Source of the DNA: Antribacter soli
GTDB taxonomy: Bacteria; Actinomycetota; Actinomycetes; Actinomycetales; Cellulomonadaceae
Reading direction: 5' to 3'
DNA: 64,000 nucleotides
NCBI RefSeq assembly: GCF_021568775.1
Contig: NZ_JAKGSG010000025.1
Span: forward strand, 310,640-374,639
Position numbers and translations under genes: made by a program
Part shown: one piece after another, positions 8,429 to 18,221 of the stretch
Position numbering within the stretch: position 1 is the stretch's first letter
How the letters are laid out: each line of letters begins with the position of its first letter
The notes under the pieces: model-generated
Told to the model about the DNA's origin: nothing
Database searches by the model: none
Seen by the model: only the letters and a program-made list of their open reading frames with translations

Positions 8429-9754
8429 TCAGCTGCAATATCCGTTCTCACACTCGGCACCGGGGATACCACCGGTGTACTGGGGGTGGTAGGTGATGTC
8501 GTCGCGGACCGGCGTGCGGTCCCAGTCGAGCTTCGCCGTCGCGTTCGCCGGGTCGATCAGGACGGCCGGGGCCATGTAGTCCGGGTCGACGAGGATGAGC
8601 ACGGCCGGGTCCTTGACGGGATCCCCGTCCCAGTCGACGGCCGGGACCGTGCCCGGTTCGACCGTGCGCACGTTCTGTCCCTCGACCATCAGGACACGAG
8701 CGAAGTCCTCTGCCGTGATCGGGACGGTGGTCTCCTCGCCGGTAGTACGGGTCTCCTCTTCGTCCTCGTCGCCCTCCGGTTCCGTACCGGCAGATGCGCT
8801 CGGCTGTGGCTGCGCCGTCGAGCCACCGCTCGGCTGCGGCGCAGGCGTCGAACCACCGCTCGGCTGCGGCGCAGGGGTCGAGCCGGACGTCGGCTGAGGG
8901 TTCGGGTTGGTCGTCGTCGAGCTGGTCGTGGTCGTCGTCGTGGTCGTCGTCGTGGTCGTCGAGCCGTCCGGGTTGGTGGTTGTCGTAGTGGTGGTCTGGT
9001 TCCGCTTCTCGACGACGAGCGTCGTGTTCCCCACGGCGTCCTGATAGGTCGTCGTGACGGTCGTCGCGCCTGTCTTCAGGTCGGTCTGCGTGCGGGTCGT
9101 CTTCGTGCCCGTCACCCCGCCCCACGGGTCGGTCGACTTCTCCACGGTGATGCCCGTACCGGCGCTGATCCAGCTCTTGGCGATGCCCGCCACCTTCGCC
9201 TCGAACGTCGGCCCGCCCGAGGAGGACGACGGGCCGAACCCCAGGGTCAGCCCCTGCTCGGTCGACAGGCCGAAGTCGCTGAGCCGGCCGACGTCGATTC
9301 CTACCTTCTCGAGCCGGTCGACACGGCTCGGGATCGGGAACGCGAGATCCTCGGTAAGCTTCTCCAGCCCGCCGGCCAGCTTGATGTTGATCTCCACAAC
9401 CTCGTCAGGCAGCAGGATCCAGGCACCGAGGCCGTACTCGGCGGACGGCAGCGCGCGACCCAGCGTGAGGTCGGCCAGCTGCGGCAGGCCCGGGTGGCTG
9501 GCGGCGTCGAACGGGTCCGTGCCGGCGGCGCGCTCGTCGGCATCGGCGTACCCGTCGTCGTCCGAGTCGACGACCCGCCACGCCACATAGCACGCGCTCG
9601 GGTCACACGCCAGCAAGCTCTTGAGCCGCGCCTCCTCGTCGCCAGCGACGACGGGGCTCACCGGCCCGGCGAGCACACCGACCAGAGCGAGAGACCCGGC
9701 CGCCGCCAGCGCCCTGGTCACGAACCTGCGACTGCGACCTCCATGAGTGTCCAT
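8429..9754 (-). CDS. secreted protein with Asp-rich calcium-type repeat and Thr/Pro-rich linker
   Basis: The N-terminus is a signal peptide (SRRFVTRALAAAGSLALVGV, cleavage near VVAG). Mature residues begin with a Cys-containing segment and a thrombospondin type 3-like Asp-rich motif (DSDDDGYADADERAAGTDPF) likely to bind Ca2+. Later come a poly-Thr stretch and three PQPSGGST-type repeats, then an acidic segment and a C-terminal domain ending CENGYCS. The architecture suggests an exported linker or adhesin-like protein; no enzyme motif is seen. The ATG at 9754 is chosen, but a GTG at 9790 is possible because neither has a good ribosome-binding site. Confidence 0.75.
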   Translation of the reverse strand: MDTHGGRSRRFVTRALAAAGSLALVGVLAGPVSPVVAGDEEARLKSLLACDPSACYVAWRVVDSDDDGYADADERAAGTDPFDAASHPGLPQLADLTLGRALPSAEYGLGAWILLPDEVVEINIKLAGGLEKLTEDLAFPIPSRVDRLEKVGIDVGRLSDFGLSTEQGLTLGFGPSSSSGGPTFEAKVAGIAKSWISAGTGITVEKSTDPWGGVTGTKTTRTQTDLKTGATTVTTTYQDAVGNTTLVVEKRNQTTTTTTTNPDGSTTTTTTTTTTTTSSTTTNPNPQPTSGSTPAPQPSGGSTPAPQPSGGSTAQPQPSASAGTEPEGDEDEEETRTTGEETTVPITAEDFARVLMVEGQNVRTVEPGTVPAVDWDGDPVKDPAVLILVDPDYMAPAVLIDPANATAKLDWDRTPVRDDITYHPQYTGGIPGAECENGYCS

Positions 9755-9814
9755 GCCCGTAGCGAGGCTGCTAACGCCCGGTTCGGACACTCACGAGCCG
9801 TGCGCCGGTCAAGG

Positions 9815-10162
9815 TCACCCGTGCGGGCGGAGGCGTTTCTGAAGGGCCGCGACCACCATGTCGTAGGAGATGTCGACCAGCTCGCGCAGCTCCTCGGGCG
9901 GCACGACGCCATCGTCGGACCGGACGGTGATCCACCCGTGCCGGCCGATGTAGGCCATGGTGGAGACGTGGTCCGGATAGCGCTGGTACCACTCCTGGGC
10001 CTCGTCGGTGCTGCTCGCGACCTTGACGCCGAGCGTCGCCTCACCGACGAACGCGAAGATCTTGCCTCCCACCTTCATCACGCCCCCGCCCTCGTCCCAC
10101 GGGTCGGTCTCCTCGGCGCCGAGCTTGGCGAGGCAGTACGTCAGCAGGTCTGCCTGTCCCAT
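9815..10162 (-). CDS. MmcQ/YjbR family protein
   Basis: A protein of about 115 residues with the family signatures LLTYCLAKLGAEETDPWDEGGG, KVGGKIFAFVG, WYQRYPDHVSTMAYIGRHGW and the C-terminal helix with LVDISYDMVVAALQKR. The family has a CyaY-like or double-wing fold and is often called DNA-binding, but its role is not established. The ATG at 10162 (MGQADLL) matches the usual family start. A truncated relative is present at 62046-62288. Confidence 0.88.
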   Translation of the reverse strand: MGQADLLTYCLAKLGAEETDPWDEGGGVMKVGGKIFAFVGEATLGVKVASSTDEAQEWYQRYPDHVSTMAYIGRHGWITVRSDDGVVPPEELRELVDISYDMVVAALQKRLRPHG

Positions 10163-10341
10163 GCCCGTGACAGTAGCGCCCGGCCGCACACGGCGCAGAC
10201 GCGGTAGCGGCGCAGAAGGCAGCCGTCGGCCGGGCTGTCGCGGTGCTCAACCGACACAGGTACGCGTAGAGGAAGGCTTGCTGTGCTACGTCGCGGTGCC
10301 GAGGTGTCGTTCGAGCCGGGGAGCTGTCAGTCCGGCTTTGC

Positions 10342-10373
10342 GCCGTGTCAGTGCCGTGTCAGGGCCGTGTTTG
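10342..10373. repeat. triplicated 10-mer with 11-bp period upstream of the CPBP gene
   Basis: GCCGTGTCAG occurs at 10342 and 10353, and a variant GCCGTGTTTG at 10364, each 11 bp apart, 24 bp upstream of the protease ATG. The spacing of one DNA turn places all copies on one face of the helix, as in an array of regulator half-sites. Confidence 0.4.
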
Positions 10374-10396
10374 CGGACCGGGCCAACATCTTCGGC

Positions 10397-11203
10397 ATGG
10401 AGAACACACACAGGCTCAGGGCCACAGAAGACACTCGAACCAACCGAATAGTCGAGCGGCTGCTCGCCGACCGGCACTCCGTGGCGCTGTCGATCGCGCT
10501 GCACCTCGTGCCCGGCGCCCTGATCGTCGCGGTCTACGCGCTGATCGGTGCACCGTTCACCCGAGCGATCGGCTACCCGATCTTCCTCGCCTGGGCGATT
10601 GCTCTGGCCGTGGTCCTCTTCCCGCTCCAGTTCGGCCTCCTGTGGCTGGGCCGCAGGCGCAACGGCCACTACTCACTGCGCGGCGTGCTGCGCTACCTGG
10701 ACAAGCCGTTCTCGCGCGGGAAGGTCACCGCCATCGGCATCGGCCTCTTGGTGTACATGACCGTGGTGTCGCTCGCGCTCATCCCACTGGACAACCTCGT
10801 CTTCGACACGTTCTTCACCTGGATCCCCTACGAAGGCGCCGGCGGCTCTGCAACCACCTACCTCGACAACTACTCCCAGAAGTTCCTTGTGATCACCCTG
10901 CTGATCTGCCTGCCGTTCACCGGCTTCACCCTGCCGCTGATCGAGGAGTACTACTTCCGTGGGTTCCTGCTACCCCGCCTGCCCCAGCTGGGTCGGTGGG
11001 CACCGCTGTTCAACACGGTCCTGTTCTCCGTGTACCACTTCTGGGCGCCCTGGACGATCCTGTCGAAGATCGTCTTCCTGTTCCCGGGGGTCTGGTTCGT
11101 CTGGAGCAGGCACGACATCCGGGCATCGATCTGGATGCACCCCGGATCGGCACTCCTTGCGACCACCGTCGGCGTCATTGCCATCGCGCTGGGCGTCGTG
11201 TAG
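10397..11203 (+). CDS. CPBP-family intramembrane metalloprotease (CAAX protease-like)
   Basis: A 268-residue membrane protein with about six to eight hydrophobic helices. The family motif 1 is IEEYYFRGFLLPRL (EExxxR), motif 2 is FNTVLFSVYHFW with the second-metal His, and a later His lies in WMHPGS. Bacterial members process membrane substrates or confer bacteriocin self-immunity; the substrate here is unknown. The ATG at 10397 is preferred over upstream starts, which would lie within the direct repeats at 10342-10373. Confidence 0.85.
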   Translation: MENTHRLRATEDTRTNRIVERLLADRHSVALSIALHLVPGALIVAVYALIGAPFTRAIGYPIFLAWAIALAVVLFPLQFGLLWLGRRRNGHYSLRGVLRYLDKPFSRGKVTAIGIGLLVYMTVVSLALIPLDNLVFDTFFTWIPYEGAGGSATTYLDNYSQKFLVITLLICLPFTGFTLPLIEEYYFRGFLLPRLPQLGRWAPLFNTVLFSVYHFWAPWTILSKIVFLFPGVWFVWSRHDIRASIWMHPGSALLATTVGVIAIALGVV

Positions 11204-11345
11204 CAACACGCCAACGAAGATGGGGGCGCCGTCCATGGTCAACGACAAGGCTGCTCGCCGGCGCACCGGACACGGCACCGCTATCACCGCGTCGCCTGGT
11301 GCGTCGGGATCGCTCTCGCCGGCTACCTGTGGGCGTCGTCCATGT

Positions 11346-14300
11346 TCACGAAGCGAGCGTGACCGCGACCAGCTGATCCCAGCTCGTCTCGGTCCCCTCC
11401 CGAGCTGCCTCGGCGAACCCCGCGTCGCCGAGGCGGCTCCGCACTGCCTCCTCGATCCGGGCCACGTCCAGGTCGGAACGATCGGCCAGTCCGCGCATGC
11501 GGGTGCTCGCCGCGAGCAGCCGTGCGGCCTGGTCGTACTGGTCGCACCGCAGCGCCAGGTCCGCGACCCCGACGAGTGTCTGCGCGATCATGGGCGCGTG
11601 CCCCGCCTCGGCCGCCGCCCGGCAGGCCGCGGCGTGGTGTTCGCGAGCCTCGTCGAGATCGACGGCGAGACAGCCGAGCAGGTGGTGCGTCAGCGAGTCG
11701 AGGTTCGCCGCCCTGTCGCCCAGCATGGTCGTCGCGAGATCGAGCTGGCGGCGAGCTTCCTCGGCGTCGCCGCCCCAGCGAGCGAGCTCCGCCTTCGACA
11801 GGGCAACCTCCGCCAGCGCCTCCGGCCACGTGACCCGCTCCGCGAGCCGCTCCGCCTCGGCCAGCGCGGCCGCGCTCGCGTCCTGGTCGCCCAGCAGCCA
11901 GTACAGCCGCGCCTGTCCCGACCGCATCCGGATCACGTCCTCGACTGCACCGACCTCGGCCACGACAGCGATTGCCTGTTCGTAGTACTCGCACGCGGCG
12001 GCGAACTCGCCACGCGTGGCGATACGGTCCGCCAGCTCGGTCAGGGCGAAGGAGATCCCGAACCTCTCGCCGAGCGCCCGGAACTCGGCGAGCGCCTGCT
12101 CGAAGCATTCGTCCGCATCCCGCCCGGCGTGGCCGAGCATGACCCGCATCTTGCCGAGCTGCAGCCGCGCCAGTGCGCGTGCCCACGGGTCGTCGTTGTC
12201 CAGCACCGGTTCCCACGCGCTCAAGGGGTCCGACCCCTGCAGCATGTGTTCCAGCGGGACGACCAGCCCCAGCAGCGGGCTGTGGGACCGGCTGCGCCGG
12301 CTGAGCTCGTAGGCCTTGTGGATCCACTCCGCCACCTGGCGCTCGTCAGCGGCCCGCCCGGAGCTGGCGAACATCACGACGAGCGAGTACACGGCGGCCC
12401 GGATCTCGTCGTCCACCTCGCCGGGGATCTCAGCGGCCGCGGTGATCAGCTCGATGCCCTCGGCTCGGTAACCGCTGAGCCACCAGTACCAGCCGGCGGC
12501 CGCCGCGAGCCGCATGGCCGCCTGCGCTTCGCCGGTCGCGAGCGCACCGCGCATCGCGGAGCTGAGGTTGTCGCGCTCGGCATCGAGCGTGGCGAGCCTT
12601 TGCAGCTGCCCGGCGCGGCGAAGCTGCGGCTCCGCGGTCTCGGCGAGCTCGGTGAACCAGGCGAGGTGCGCGCGGCGCGCGAGGTCCAGCTCCCCCGCCT
12701 CCGCGAGGCGTTGCGCGGCGTACTCCTTGATCGTGCCGAGCATCCGGTAGCGCGGGGAACCGCCGGGCTCGGCGACCAGCAGCGACTTTTCGGTCAGCGC
12801 CGTGAGCAGGTCGAGCACCTGCTCCTGCTCGACGGCGTCGCCGGCGCAGACCCGTTCGGCCGCCTCCGCGCTCGCTCCGCCTGCGAACACCGACAGCCTG
12901 CGCAGCGTCGTCCGTTCGGCGTCGGTCAGCAGCTCCCAGCTCCAGTCGACCATCGCGCGCAGCGTGCGGTGCCGTGGCAGCGCGGTGCGGCTGCCTCCGG
13001 TCAGCAGACGAAACCTGTCGTCGAGCCGGTTGGCGAGCTGATCGATGGACATGGTGCGCAGCCTGGTCGCGGCCAGCTCGATCGCCAGCGGCATCCCGTC
13101 CAGCGCCCGGCAGATCCGCCCCATCGTCGCCAACGTGGAGGCGTCGTCCGCGAGGTCCTTGCGCACCGCGCTCGCTCGCTCTCGTAGCAGACGAACGGCC
13201 GGCGCGGACGCGATCTCGCTGAGGCTGGCATCCGCATCCGGCAGGACCAGCGGCAAAACCGGCCACAGCGCCTCACCGGTGATGCCGAGCGGTTCCCTGC
13301 TCGTCGCCAGGATCCGCAGCCGCCGGCACTCCCCGAGGAGGCGATGGGCGAACACCGCCGCCGACTCGATCACGTGCTCGCAGTTGTCCAGGATCAGGAG
13401 CATCTCCCGCTCGCGGACTGCGGCGATGAGCCGGTCCGTCGGCTCCATGTCCGGCGCCTCACCGAGCAGTGCGTCCCGCAGGCCGAGCCCGGCGAGCGTG
13501 GCCTGCGCCACGTCACCGTCGGCGCCGATGGCCGCGAGCTCGACCAGCCGGGCCCCGTCCGGCAGGTCACCGAGCAGCGTGCGCGCGGTCTCCGTGGCCA
13601 GCCTGGTCTTTCCCGCGCCGCCCGGCCCGATCAGGGTGGTCAGCCGATGCTCCCCGACGAGGTCGCGGACCGCGGCGACGTCGGCGTCCTTGCCGACGTA
13701 GCTGGTCAGCTCGGCACGCAGGTTGGTCTTGCGGTTCTCATCCCGCCGCCCCACCTCGCCCCGCAGCAGCGCGACGTGCAGTGCGGACAGCTCCGGTGAG
13801 GGGTCGACGCCCAACGCGTCGGCCAGGGCCTCTCTCGTGCGCTGGTACAGGAGCAGCGCCTCGGTGTCGCGACCGGCTGCAGCAAGGGAACGCATCAGTG
13901 CGCCGACAAGCCGTTCCCGCATCGGATGCGCGGCCACCAGGTCGGTCAGTTGCGGGACCAGCTCCGCACCGTGGCCGAGGCTGATCTCCGCGTCGAACCG
14001 GTCCTCCATGACGGTCAGGCGCAGCCCTTCGAGCCGGTTGGCCGCCGCGTCCAGCGCCGTGCTGCCCTCAAGACCGACGTCCTGCATGGCCGCACCGCGC
14101 CACAATGCGAGGGCCTCGCGCAGCAGCACCACTCGCTGTGGGCCTTCGTCGGCGCGGGCCTGCGCGATCAGGCGTTCGAACCGCACGGCGTCGACAGCGT
14201 CGGGTTCCACCAGCAACTTGTAGCCGCTCGTCTGCCCCTCGACCGACCCGTCCGGCAGCGCCTTCCGCAGCCGGGAGACCAAGCGCTGCAGGGCATTCGT

Positions 14301-14477
14301 CGCATCGGAAGGCGGCCGTTCACCCCAGATCCAGTCGACGAGAGTCGCCCTCTGGACCGCTCGACCGGGGTTGAGCGCGAGGGCGATCAGAAGCGCGCGC
14401 AGCCGCGCGCCCGGCACATCGGCGAAGGCGCCGTCGTCCAGCCGAACCTCGAACGGTCCGAACATCCCGATTTGCAC
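11346..14477 (-). CDS. SARP/AfsR-type transcriptional activator with NB-ARC ATPase
   Basis: About 1043 residues. An OmpR-like winged helix (MFGPFEVRLDD, LRALLIALALNPGRAV, LVSRLRKALP) is followed by a BTAD domain (ALALWRGAAM, LVAAHPMRERLVGALMRSL, LGVDPSPEL). An NB-ARC/STAND ATPase follows (Walker A GPGGAGKT, Walker B-like LLILDNCEH, TSREPLG), and a long helical TPR-like C-terminal half. Such proteins activate secondary-metabolism or secretion genes in a nucleotide-dependent manner. The GTG at 14477 starts at the family-typical VQIGMFGPFEV. The gene is divergent from the GH16-like gene across 241 bp. The 142 bp to the CPBP gene hold nothing clear. Confidence 0.92.
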   Translation of the reverse strand: MQIGMFGPFEVRLDDGAFADVPGARLRALLIALALNPGRAVQRATLVDWIWGERPPSDATNALQRLVSRLRKALPDGSVEGQTSGYKLLVEPDAVDAVRFERLIAQARADEGPQRVVLLREALALWRGAAMQDVGLEGSTALDAAANRLEGLRLTVMEDRFDAEISLGHGAELVPQLTDLVAAHPMRERLVGALMRSLAAAGRDTEALLLYQRTREALADALGVDPSPELSALHVALLRGEVGRRDENRKTNLRAELTSYVGKDADVAAVRDLVGEHRLTTLIGPGGAGKTRLATETARTLLGDLPDGARLVELAAIGADGDVAQATLAGLGLRDALLGEAPDMEPTDRLIAAVREREMLLILDNCEHVIESAAVFAHRLLGECRRLRILATSREPLGITGEALWPVLPLVLPDADASLSEIASAPAVRLLRERASAVRKDLADDASTLATMGRICRALDGMPLAIELAATRLRTMSIDQLANRLDDRFRLLTGGSRTALPRHRTLRAMVDWSWELLTDAERTTLRRLSVFAGGASAEAAERVCAGDAVEQEQVLDLLTALTEKSLLVAEPGGSPRYRMLGTIKEYAAQRLAEAGELDLARRAHLAWFTELAETAEPQLRRAGQLQRLATLDAERDNLSSAMRGALATGEAQAAMRLAAAAGWYWWLSGYRAEGIELITAAAEIPGEVDDEIRAAVYSLVVMFASSGRAADERQVAEWIHKAYELSRRSRSHSPLLGLVVPLEHMLQGSDPLSAWEPVLDNDDPWARALARLQLGKMRVMLGHAGRDADECFEQALAEFRALGERFGISFALTELADRIATRGEFAAACEYYEQAIAVVAEVGAVEDVIRMRSGQARLYWLLGDQDASAAALAEAERLAERVTWPEALAEVALSKAELARWGGDAEEARRQLDLATTMLGDRAANLDSLTHHLLGCLAVDLDEAREHHAAACRAAAEAGHAPMIAQTLVGVADLALRCDQYDQAARLLAASTRMRGLADRSDLDVARIEEAVRSRLGDAGFAEAAREGTETSWDQLVAVTLAS

Positions 14478-14718
14478 CCGGCTGATCTTGCCACGGGCGA
14501 GCGTCACAGCATCCAACCGTCGGTTCGTGGAGACGCCACCGCCGCCCGGCTCGGTCCACTCCCCCGACGTCGCCGTCCGGCCGTGAGGACCGGCGCGGGC
14601 GCCCGGCAGCCGGCGGGCCACCACCTCCAGCCGGACGGCTGCGGAGCGCGTGACGCCCCGGTGCACCCTGGGGGTGCTCCCGGCGGGACGGACCGCGCGG
14701 ACCCTGGAGAATCTCCTC

Positions 14719-15504
14719 ATGACCACCACCGGCGCGCTCCTGCCTGACCCGCCCGCCCGGGTGCCCGACCTCGACGACCGGTTCACGGGCCCGGGGCTCC
14801 GCCGCGAACTGTGGGTGGACCACTACCTCCCGCACTGGACCACCCCCGACCGCTCCCTGGCCCGGTACGACCTCGATGGAGACGGCCTCCGGCTGCGGAT
14901 CGACGGCGATCAGCCGGACTGGCGCGAGGAAGACGCGCCGCTGCGTGTGTCGAACCTCCAGACAGGGACGTACTCGGGCGGGCCGGGGTCGGTCCGCGGC
15001 ACGCACCGCCACCGCCCGGACGGGCTCGTGGTCCGGACACCCACCCCGACGAAGTTGCTGTGGGCGCCCTCCGGGGGGCGGGTCGACGTCACGGTGAGCG
15101 CGAGCCGCGACCAGGGATCAATGCTGGCCGCCTGGCTGGTCGGCACCGAGCACCTCTCCGAAACCCATGCCGGCGAGGTGTGCCTGTTCGAGATCGACGC
15201 CGCGGCGATCGGCCCCGGCGGGACGCGGGCCCGGTGCGGCGTCAAGGCGCACGGCGATCCGTCGCTGACCACGGACATGGCGGAGGTCGCCGTCCCTCTC
15301 GACGCATCGCGCCCGCACACCTGGACCGCGATCTGGGGCGGCGGCGAGACGGTCATCGGGTGCGAGGGGCGGGTGGTCCGGCGCATCCCCCAGTCCCCCG
15401 GATACCCGGTGTTCCTGCTGCTCGACCTGTTCGAGGTCGAGCCCCGCGGCGGCACGTACCCGAAGACGGCCCGGGTGCACCACGTCCGCGGCTGGAGCGC
15501 GTGA
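14719..15504 (+). CDS. glycoside hydrolase family 16-like (concanavalin-type) protein
   Basis: A 261-residue protein without a signal peptide. The pattern DRFTGPGLRRELWVDHYLPHW, RVSNLQTGTYSGG, LWAPSGGRVDVTV, HAGEVCLFEI and PVFLLLDLFEV resembles cytoplasmic GH16-like proteins of actinomycetes. The catalytic ExDxxE of true GH16 enzymes appears as GEVCLFEID, an incomplete match, so activity is uncertain. The SARP regulator encoded divergently is a candidate controller. The ATG at 14719 follows GGAG at 9-10 bp. Confidence 0.65.
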   Translation: MTTTGALLPDPPARVPDLDDRFTGPGLRRELWVDHYLPHWTTPDRSLARYDLDGDGLRLRIDGDQPDWREEDAPLRVSNLQTGTYSGGPGSVRGTHRHRPDGLVVRTPTPTKLLWAPSGGRVDVTVSASRDQGSMLAAWLVGTEHLSETHAGEVCLFEIDAAAIGPGGTRARCGVKAHGDPSLTTDMAEVAVPLDASRPHTWTAIWGGGETVIGCEGRVVRRIPQSPGYPVFLLLDLFEVEPRGGTYPKTARVHHVRGWSA

Positions 15505-15583
15505 GCCCACCGGGCTGGACCCGCCTCGGTGCGTCGCCCGACCGTGAAGCCGAGCATGAGGGTCGGTCTGGCCACAAGAGTGC

Positions 15584-16036
15584 ATGGCCGCCCCGCCGGA
15601 CGACTCGCGATTCGAGTACCTCGACGGCGGGCCGGCCGCCGTCGTGGACGACGCCGAGTACTTCGACCCGGCCGAGGCCAACCGGGCCCTCGCCCGGCCG
15701 TGGTTCACACTGCGGGCACGCAGCTTCTCACCGCGACTGCTGGAGCTCGTGAACGCCCTGTCGTCCCGGGACGAGGGCGCCAACCTGGGCGCCCGCCTGG
15801 CCGCTCTACCATCGGCTCCCCCGTTCTCCGACGACGATCCGCAGCTGGCCGAGGCGCTCGGCGCGTTCCTGTGGTTCCTGGACCAGGCGACCGACGACGG
15901 CATCCCGCTCACCGCTGCCGGGTGGATGCGTCCTGCGGTCGTCGAGCAGGCGGCCGAGCGGATTCCGCAGATGGCCCACCTCCGACGGGTTCTCGAGATC
16001 GGCGACGGCCTGGGTGATGCGTCCGAAGTCCTGTAA
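15584..16036 (+). CDS. hypothetical protein, possibly C-terminally truncated (pRiA4b ORF-3-like tail)
   Basis: A 150-residue soluble protein. The N-terminus (SRFEYLDGGPAAVVDDAEYFD) is unassigned. The segment DGIPLTAAGWMRPAVVEQAAERI resembles the conserved C-terminal LTaaGyLkPa region of pRiA4b ORF-3-type proteins, which normally continue beyond this point. Here the frame ends soon after in SEVL, and the sequence beyond is AT-richer and unrelated. A C-terminal deletion is plausible. The remaining 136 bp to the next gene contain no complete gene. Confidence 0.5.
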   Translation: MAAPPDDSRFEYLDGGPAAVVDDAEYFDPAEANRALARPWFTLRARSFSPRLLELVNALSSRDEGANLGARLAALPSAPPFSDDDPQLAEALGAFLWFLDQATDDGIPLTAAGWMRPAVVEQAAERIPQMAHLRRVLEIGDGLGDASEVL

Positions 16037-16172
16037 ATACTTTTCGTACTACTTGTCTCCAAGGATCTCCACCTCACATACTGCAGTTGGTCTTCGAGTC
16101 GCACGACGAGCTCCTGCGCGCCGTCATCTCCACGGTCACGGAGGAGGATCCGGCCCGACCCAAGGAGTCGTC

Positions 16173-18221
16173 ATGAAGTCTCGCTCAGCTCGCGCCGGCG
16201 CCGCACTCTTCTCCGTGGTCCTCGCCCTGATTCCCGCCATTGCTACTGGCTCGGACGAGCCCCTCGCCGCCGGCCTCCACGGAGGCTGCTATCTCCTGCG
16301 CGTCACCACGACCGGCACCACCTCCGGCACCTCCAACTACATCGAGGCGTCGACGGTGGGCTATGGCACTCGCGGCACCGCCGCGAGTGCCGAGCCGATC
16401 GCCTTCGAGGCGACGCAGCTCGGCCGCTACCGGTTGTACGACACCGTCGGCGGCATCCTCTACCAGAGCATCGCGGACTACGTGTGGGCCGGTTCCTCGT
16501 ACGGGGACGCCGCGGACTGGACGATCACCCGGGCGGGCTCGGGCTACCGCATCGCCGCGACTGCGACCGGGGACGTCATCGGCAGCCGCTCCGGCACACT
16601 CACCGTCTCGGACGCGACGTTCGCGCTCGAGCCTGCGACCGGCTGCTTCGCCCCGGCGAGCGCCGCCACCGGGCTCGTGAGCGCCGCGAGCGTGCCCGCC
16701 GTCGGCGAGGACGGCGCCCTCTACGGGTTCATCGACGGGCACGCGCACCCTGTCTCGAACGCAGGGTTCGGCGGCAGGCTCTTCTGCGGCGAACCGTTCG
16801 CCGAGGGCGGCATCGAGGTGGCCCTCTCGGGGTGCGCCTCCCACGCCGTCGGCGCAGGGGCGCTGTTCGAGTCGATCATCGGCGGGACCGACGTCGACGC
16901 CTCCGACGACGGGTGGCCGACCTTCACCGACTGGCCGACGACGACGAGCCTGCTCCACCAGGGGGCGTACTTCACGGGGATCGAGCGCGCGTGGCAGTCG
17001 GGTCTGCGTGTCTTCAACGCGCTGCTCGTGGGCAACCGGGTCATCTGTGAGATCTACCCCTCTCGGGTGACGAGCTGCGACGAGATGGAGCAGGTCCGGG
17101 TGCAGGCGGAGCTGCTGTCCGAGATGCAGGACTACATCGACGCGCAGAGCGGCGGCGAGGGACGCGGCTGGTTCCGTATCGCCACCACCCCGGAGCAGGT
17201 GCGCGAGATCGCGGCTGACGGCAAGCTCGCCGTCACGATCGGCGTCGAGGTGAGCGAGCTGTTCGGCTGCCGCGAGACCAACGACGTCCCGCAGTGCGAC
17301 GAGAGCGACATCGATGCCGGGCTCGACGACCTCGAAGGGCTCGGTGTCAGCGGGCTCTACCCCGTCCACAAGTTCGACAACGCCTTCGGCGGCACGCGCT
17401 TCGACGGCGGCGTCACGGGTGCAGCGCTCAATATCGGCAACTATCTGAGCACCGGGCACTGGTGGACCGCGGAGAGCTGCACCGGCCCGTCCGACAACGA
17501 GCAGGTGATCCAGAGCGACGTGATCGCCGACCTCCTCGCCGAGATCACCGAGCTCCCCGCCGGCACGGTGGCGCCCGTCTACCCGACCGGCCCCATCTGC
17601 AACACCCGCGGTCTCACCGGCCTCGGCGAGTACCTGATCGGGCAGATGATGGAGCGCGGCATGGTCATCCACATCGACCACATGGGGGTCCGTACCGCCC
17701 AGGCCGTGCTCGACCTGGCCGAGGAGGCCGGCTATGTGGGAGTCACGTCCGTCCATACCTGGTCCGACCGCGAGATCGTCGGGCAGATCGCCCGGCTCGG
17801 CGGCTTCGTCGCGAGCTTCGCGTACGCGGCCTCCGACGCCGGCCATGGCGAGCCCGACTTCCTGTCCGAGTGGGAGGCGAACCGCGCCGCGGCCGGCGAG
17901 GGCGGCCTGAGCGCGTACGGCTTCGGCTCCGACGTGAACGGACTCGCCGTGCAGCCAGGAGTACGCCTGGACGCCGCGGCGGACCCCCTCGAGTACCCCT
18001 TCACCGCACCCAACGGCGCGGTGTTCGACCGGCAGGTGCTCGGTGCGCGCACGTGGGACCTCAACACGGACGGGGTCGCGCAGTACGGGCTCTACGCCGA
18101 CTGGATGGCCGACATCCTCGCGCAGGCCGGCGAGGACGGTCCCGAGCTGGAGGAAGAGCTGATGAGAGGCGCCGAAGCCTACGTGCGCATGTGGGAGGAC
18201 GCGGTCGCGTGGAGTGAATGA
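16173..18221 (+). CDS. secreted M19 dipeptidase/amidohydrolase-like protein
   Basis: A 682-residue protein with a signal peptide (RAGAALFSVVLALIPAIATG). Residues ~35-170 form a beta-rich accessory domain. A metal-dependent hydrolase-like domain then starts with IDGHAHPVS (HxH metal site) and continues with GVEVSELFGC, YPVHKFDNAFGG, MVIHIDHMGV and TSVHTWSD, giving candidate metal His and Asp residues. The overall order resembles membrane dipeptidase/amidohydrolase TIM barrels; the substrate is unknown. The ATG at 16173 has AAGGAG 6 bp upstream. Confidence 0.75.
   Translation: MKSRSARAGAALFSVVLALIPAIATGSDEPLAAGLHGGCYLLRVTTTGTTSGTSNYIEASTVGYGTRGTAASAEPIAFEATQLGRYRLYDTVGGILYQSIADYVWAGSSYGDAADWTITRAGSGYRIAATATGDVIGSRSGTLTVSDATFALEPATGCFAPASAATGLVSAASVPAVGEDGALYGFIDGHAHPVSNAGFGGRLFCGEPFAEGGIEVALSGCASHAVGAGALFESIIGGTDVDASDDGWPTFTDWPTTTSLLHQGAYFTGIERAWQSGLRVFNALLVGNRVICEIYPSRVTSCDEMEQVRVQAELLSEMQDYIDAQSGGEGRGWFRIATTPEQVREIAADGKLAVTIGVEVSELFGCRETNDVPQCDESDIDAGLDDLEGLGVSGLYPVHKFDNAFGGTRFDGGVTGAALNIGNYLSTGHWWTAESCTGPSDNEQVIQSDVIADLLAEITELPAGTVAPVYPTGPICNTRGLTGLGEYLIGQMMERGMVIHIDHMGVRTAQAVLDLAEEAGYVGVTSVHTWSDREIVGQIARLGGFVASFAYAASDAGHGEPDFLSEWEANRAAAGEGGLSAYGFGSDVNGLAVQPGVRLDAAADPLEYPFTAPNGAVFDRQVLGARTWDLNTDGVAQYGLYADWMADILAQAGEDGPELEEELMRGAEAYVRMWEDAVAWSE

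Noticed and set aside
8900..9000. GTC/GTG-rich low-complexity DNA
   Set aside because: On the minus strand these are Thr codons of the secreted protein's poly-Thr linker, so it is explained by coding.
11204..11345. Hydrophobic reading RVAWCVGIALAGYLWASSMF between the CPBP and SARP genes
   Set aside because: No start codon or ribosome-binding site fits this frame, and it is continuous with the CPBP gene only through a stop codon.
16080..16176. Plus-strand piece reading LQLVFESHDELLRAVISTVTEE before the M19-like gene
   Set aside because: It has no start codon and is too short to identify; it may be a remnant tail of another gene.
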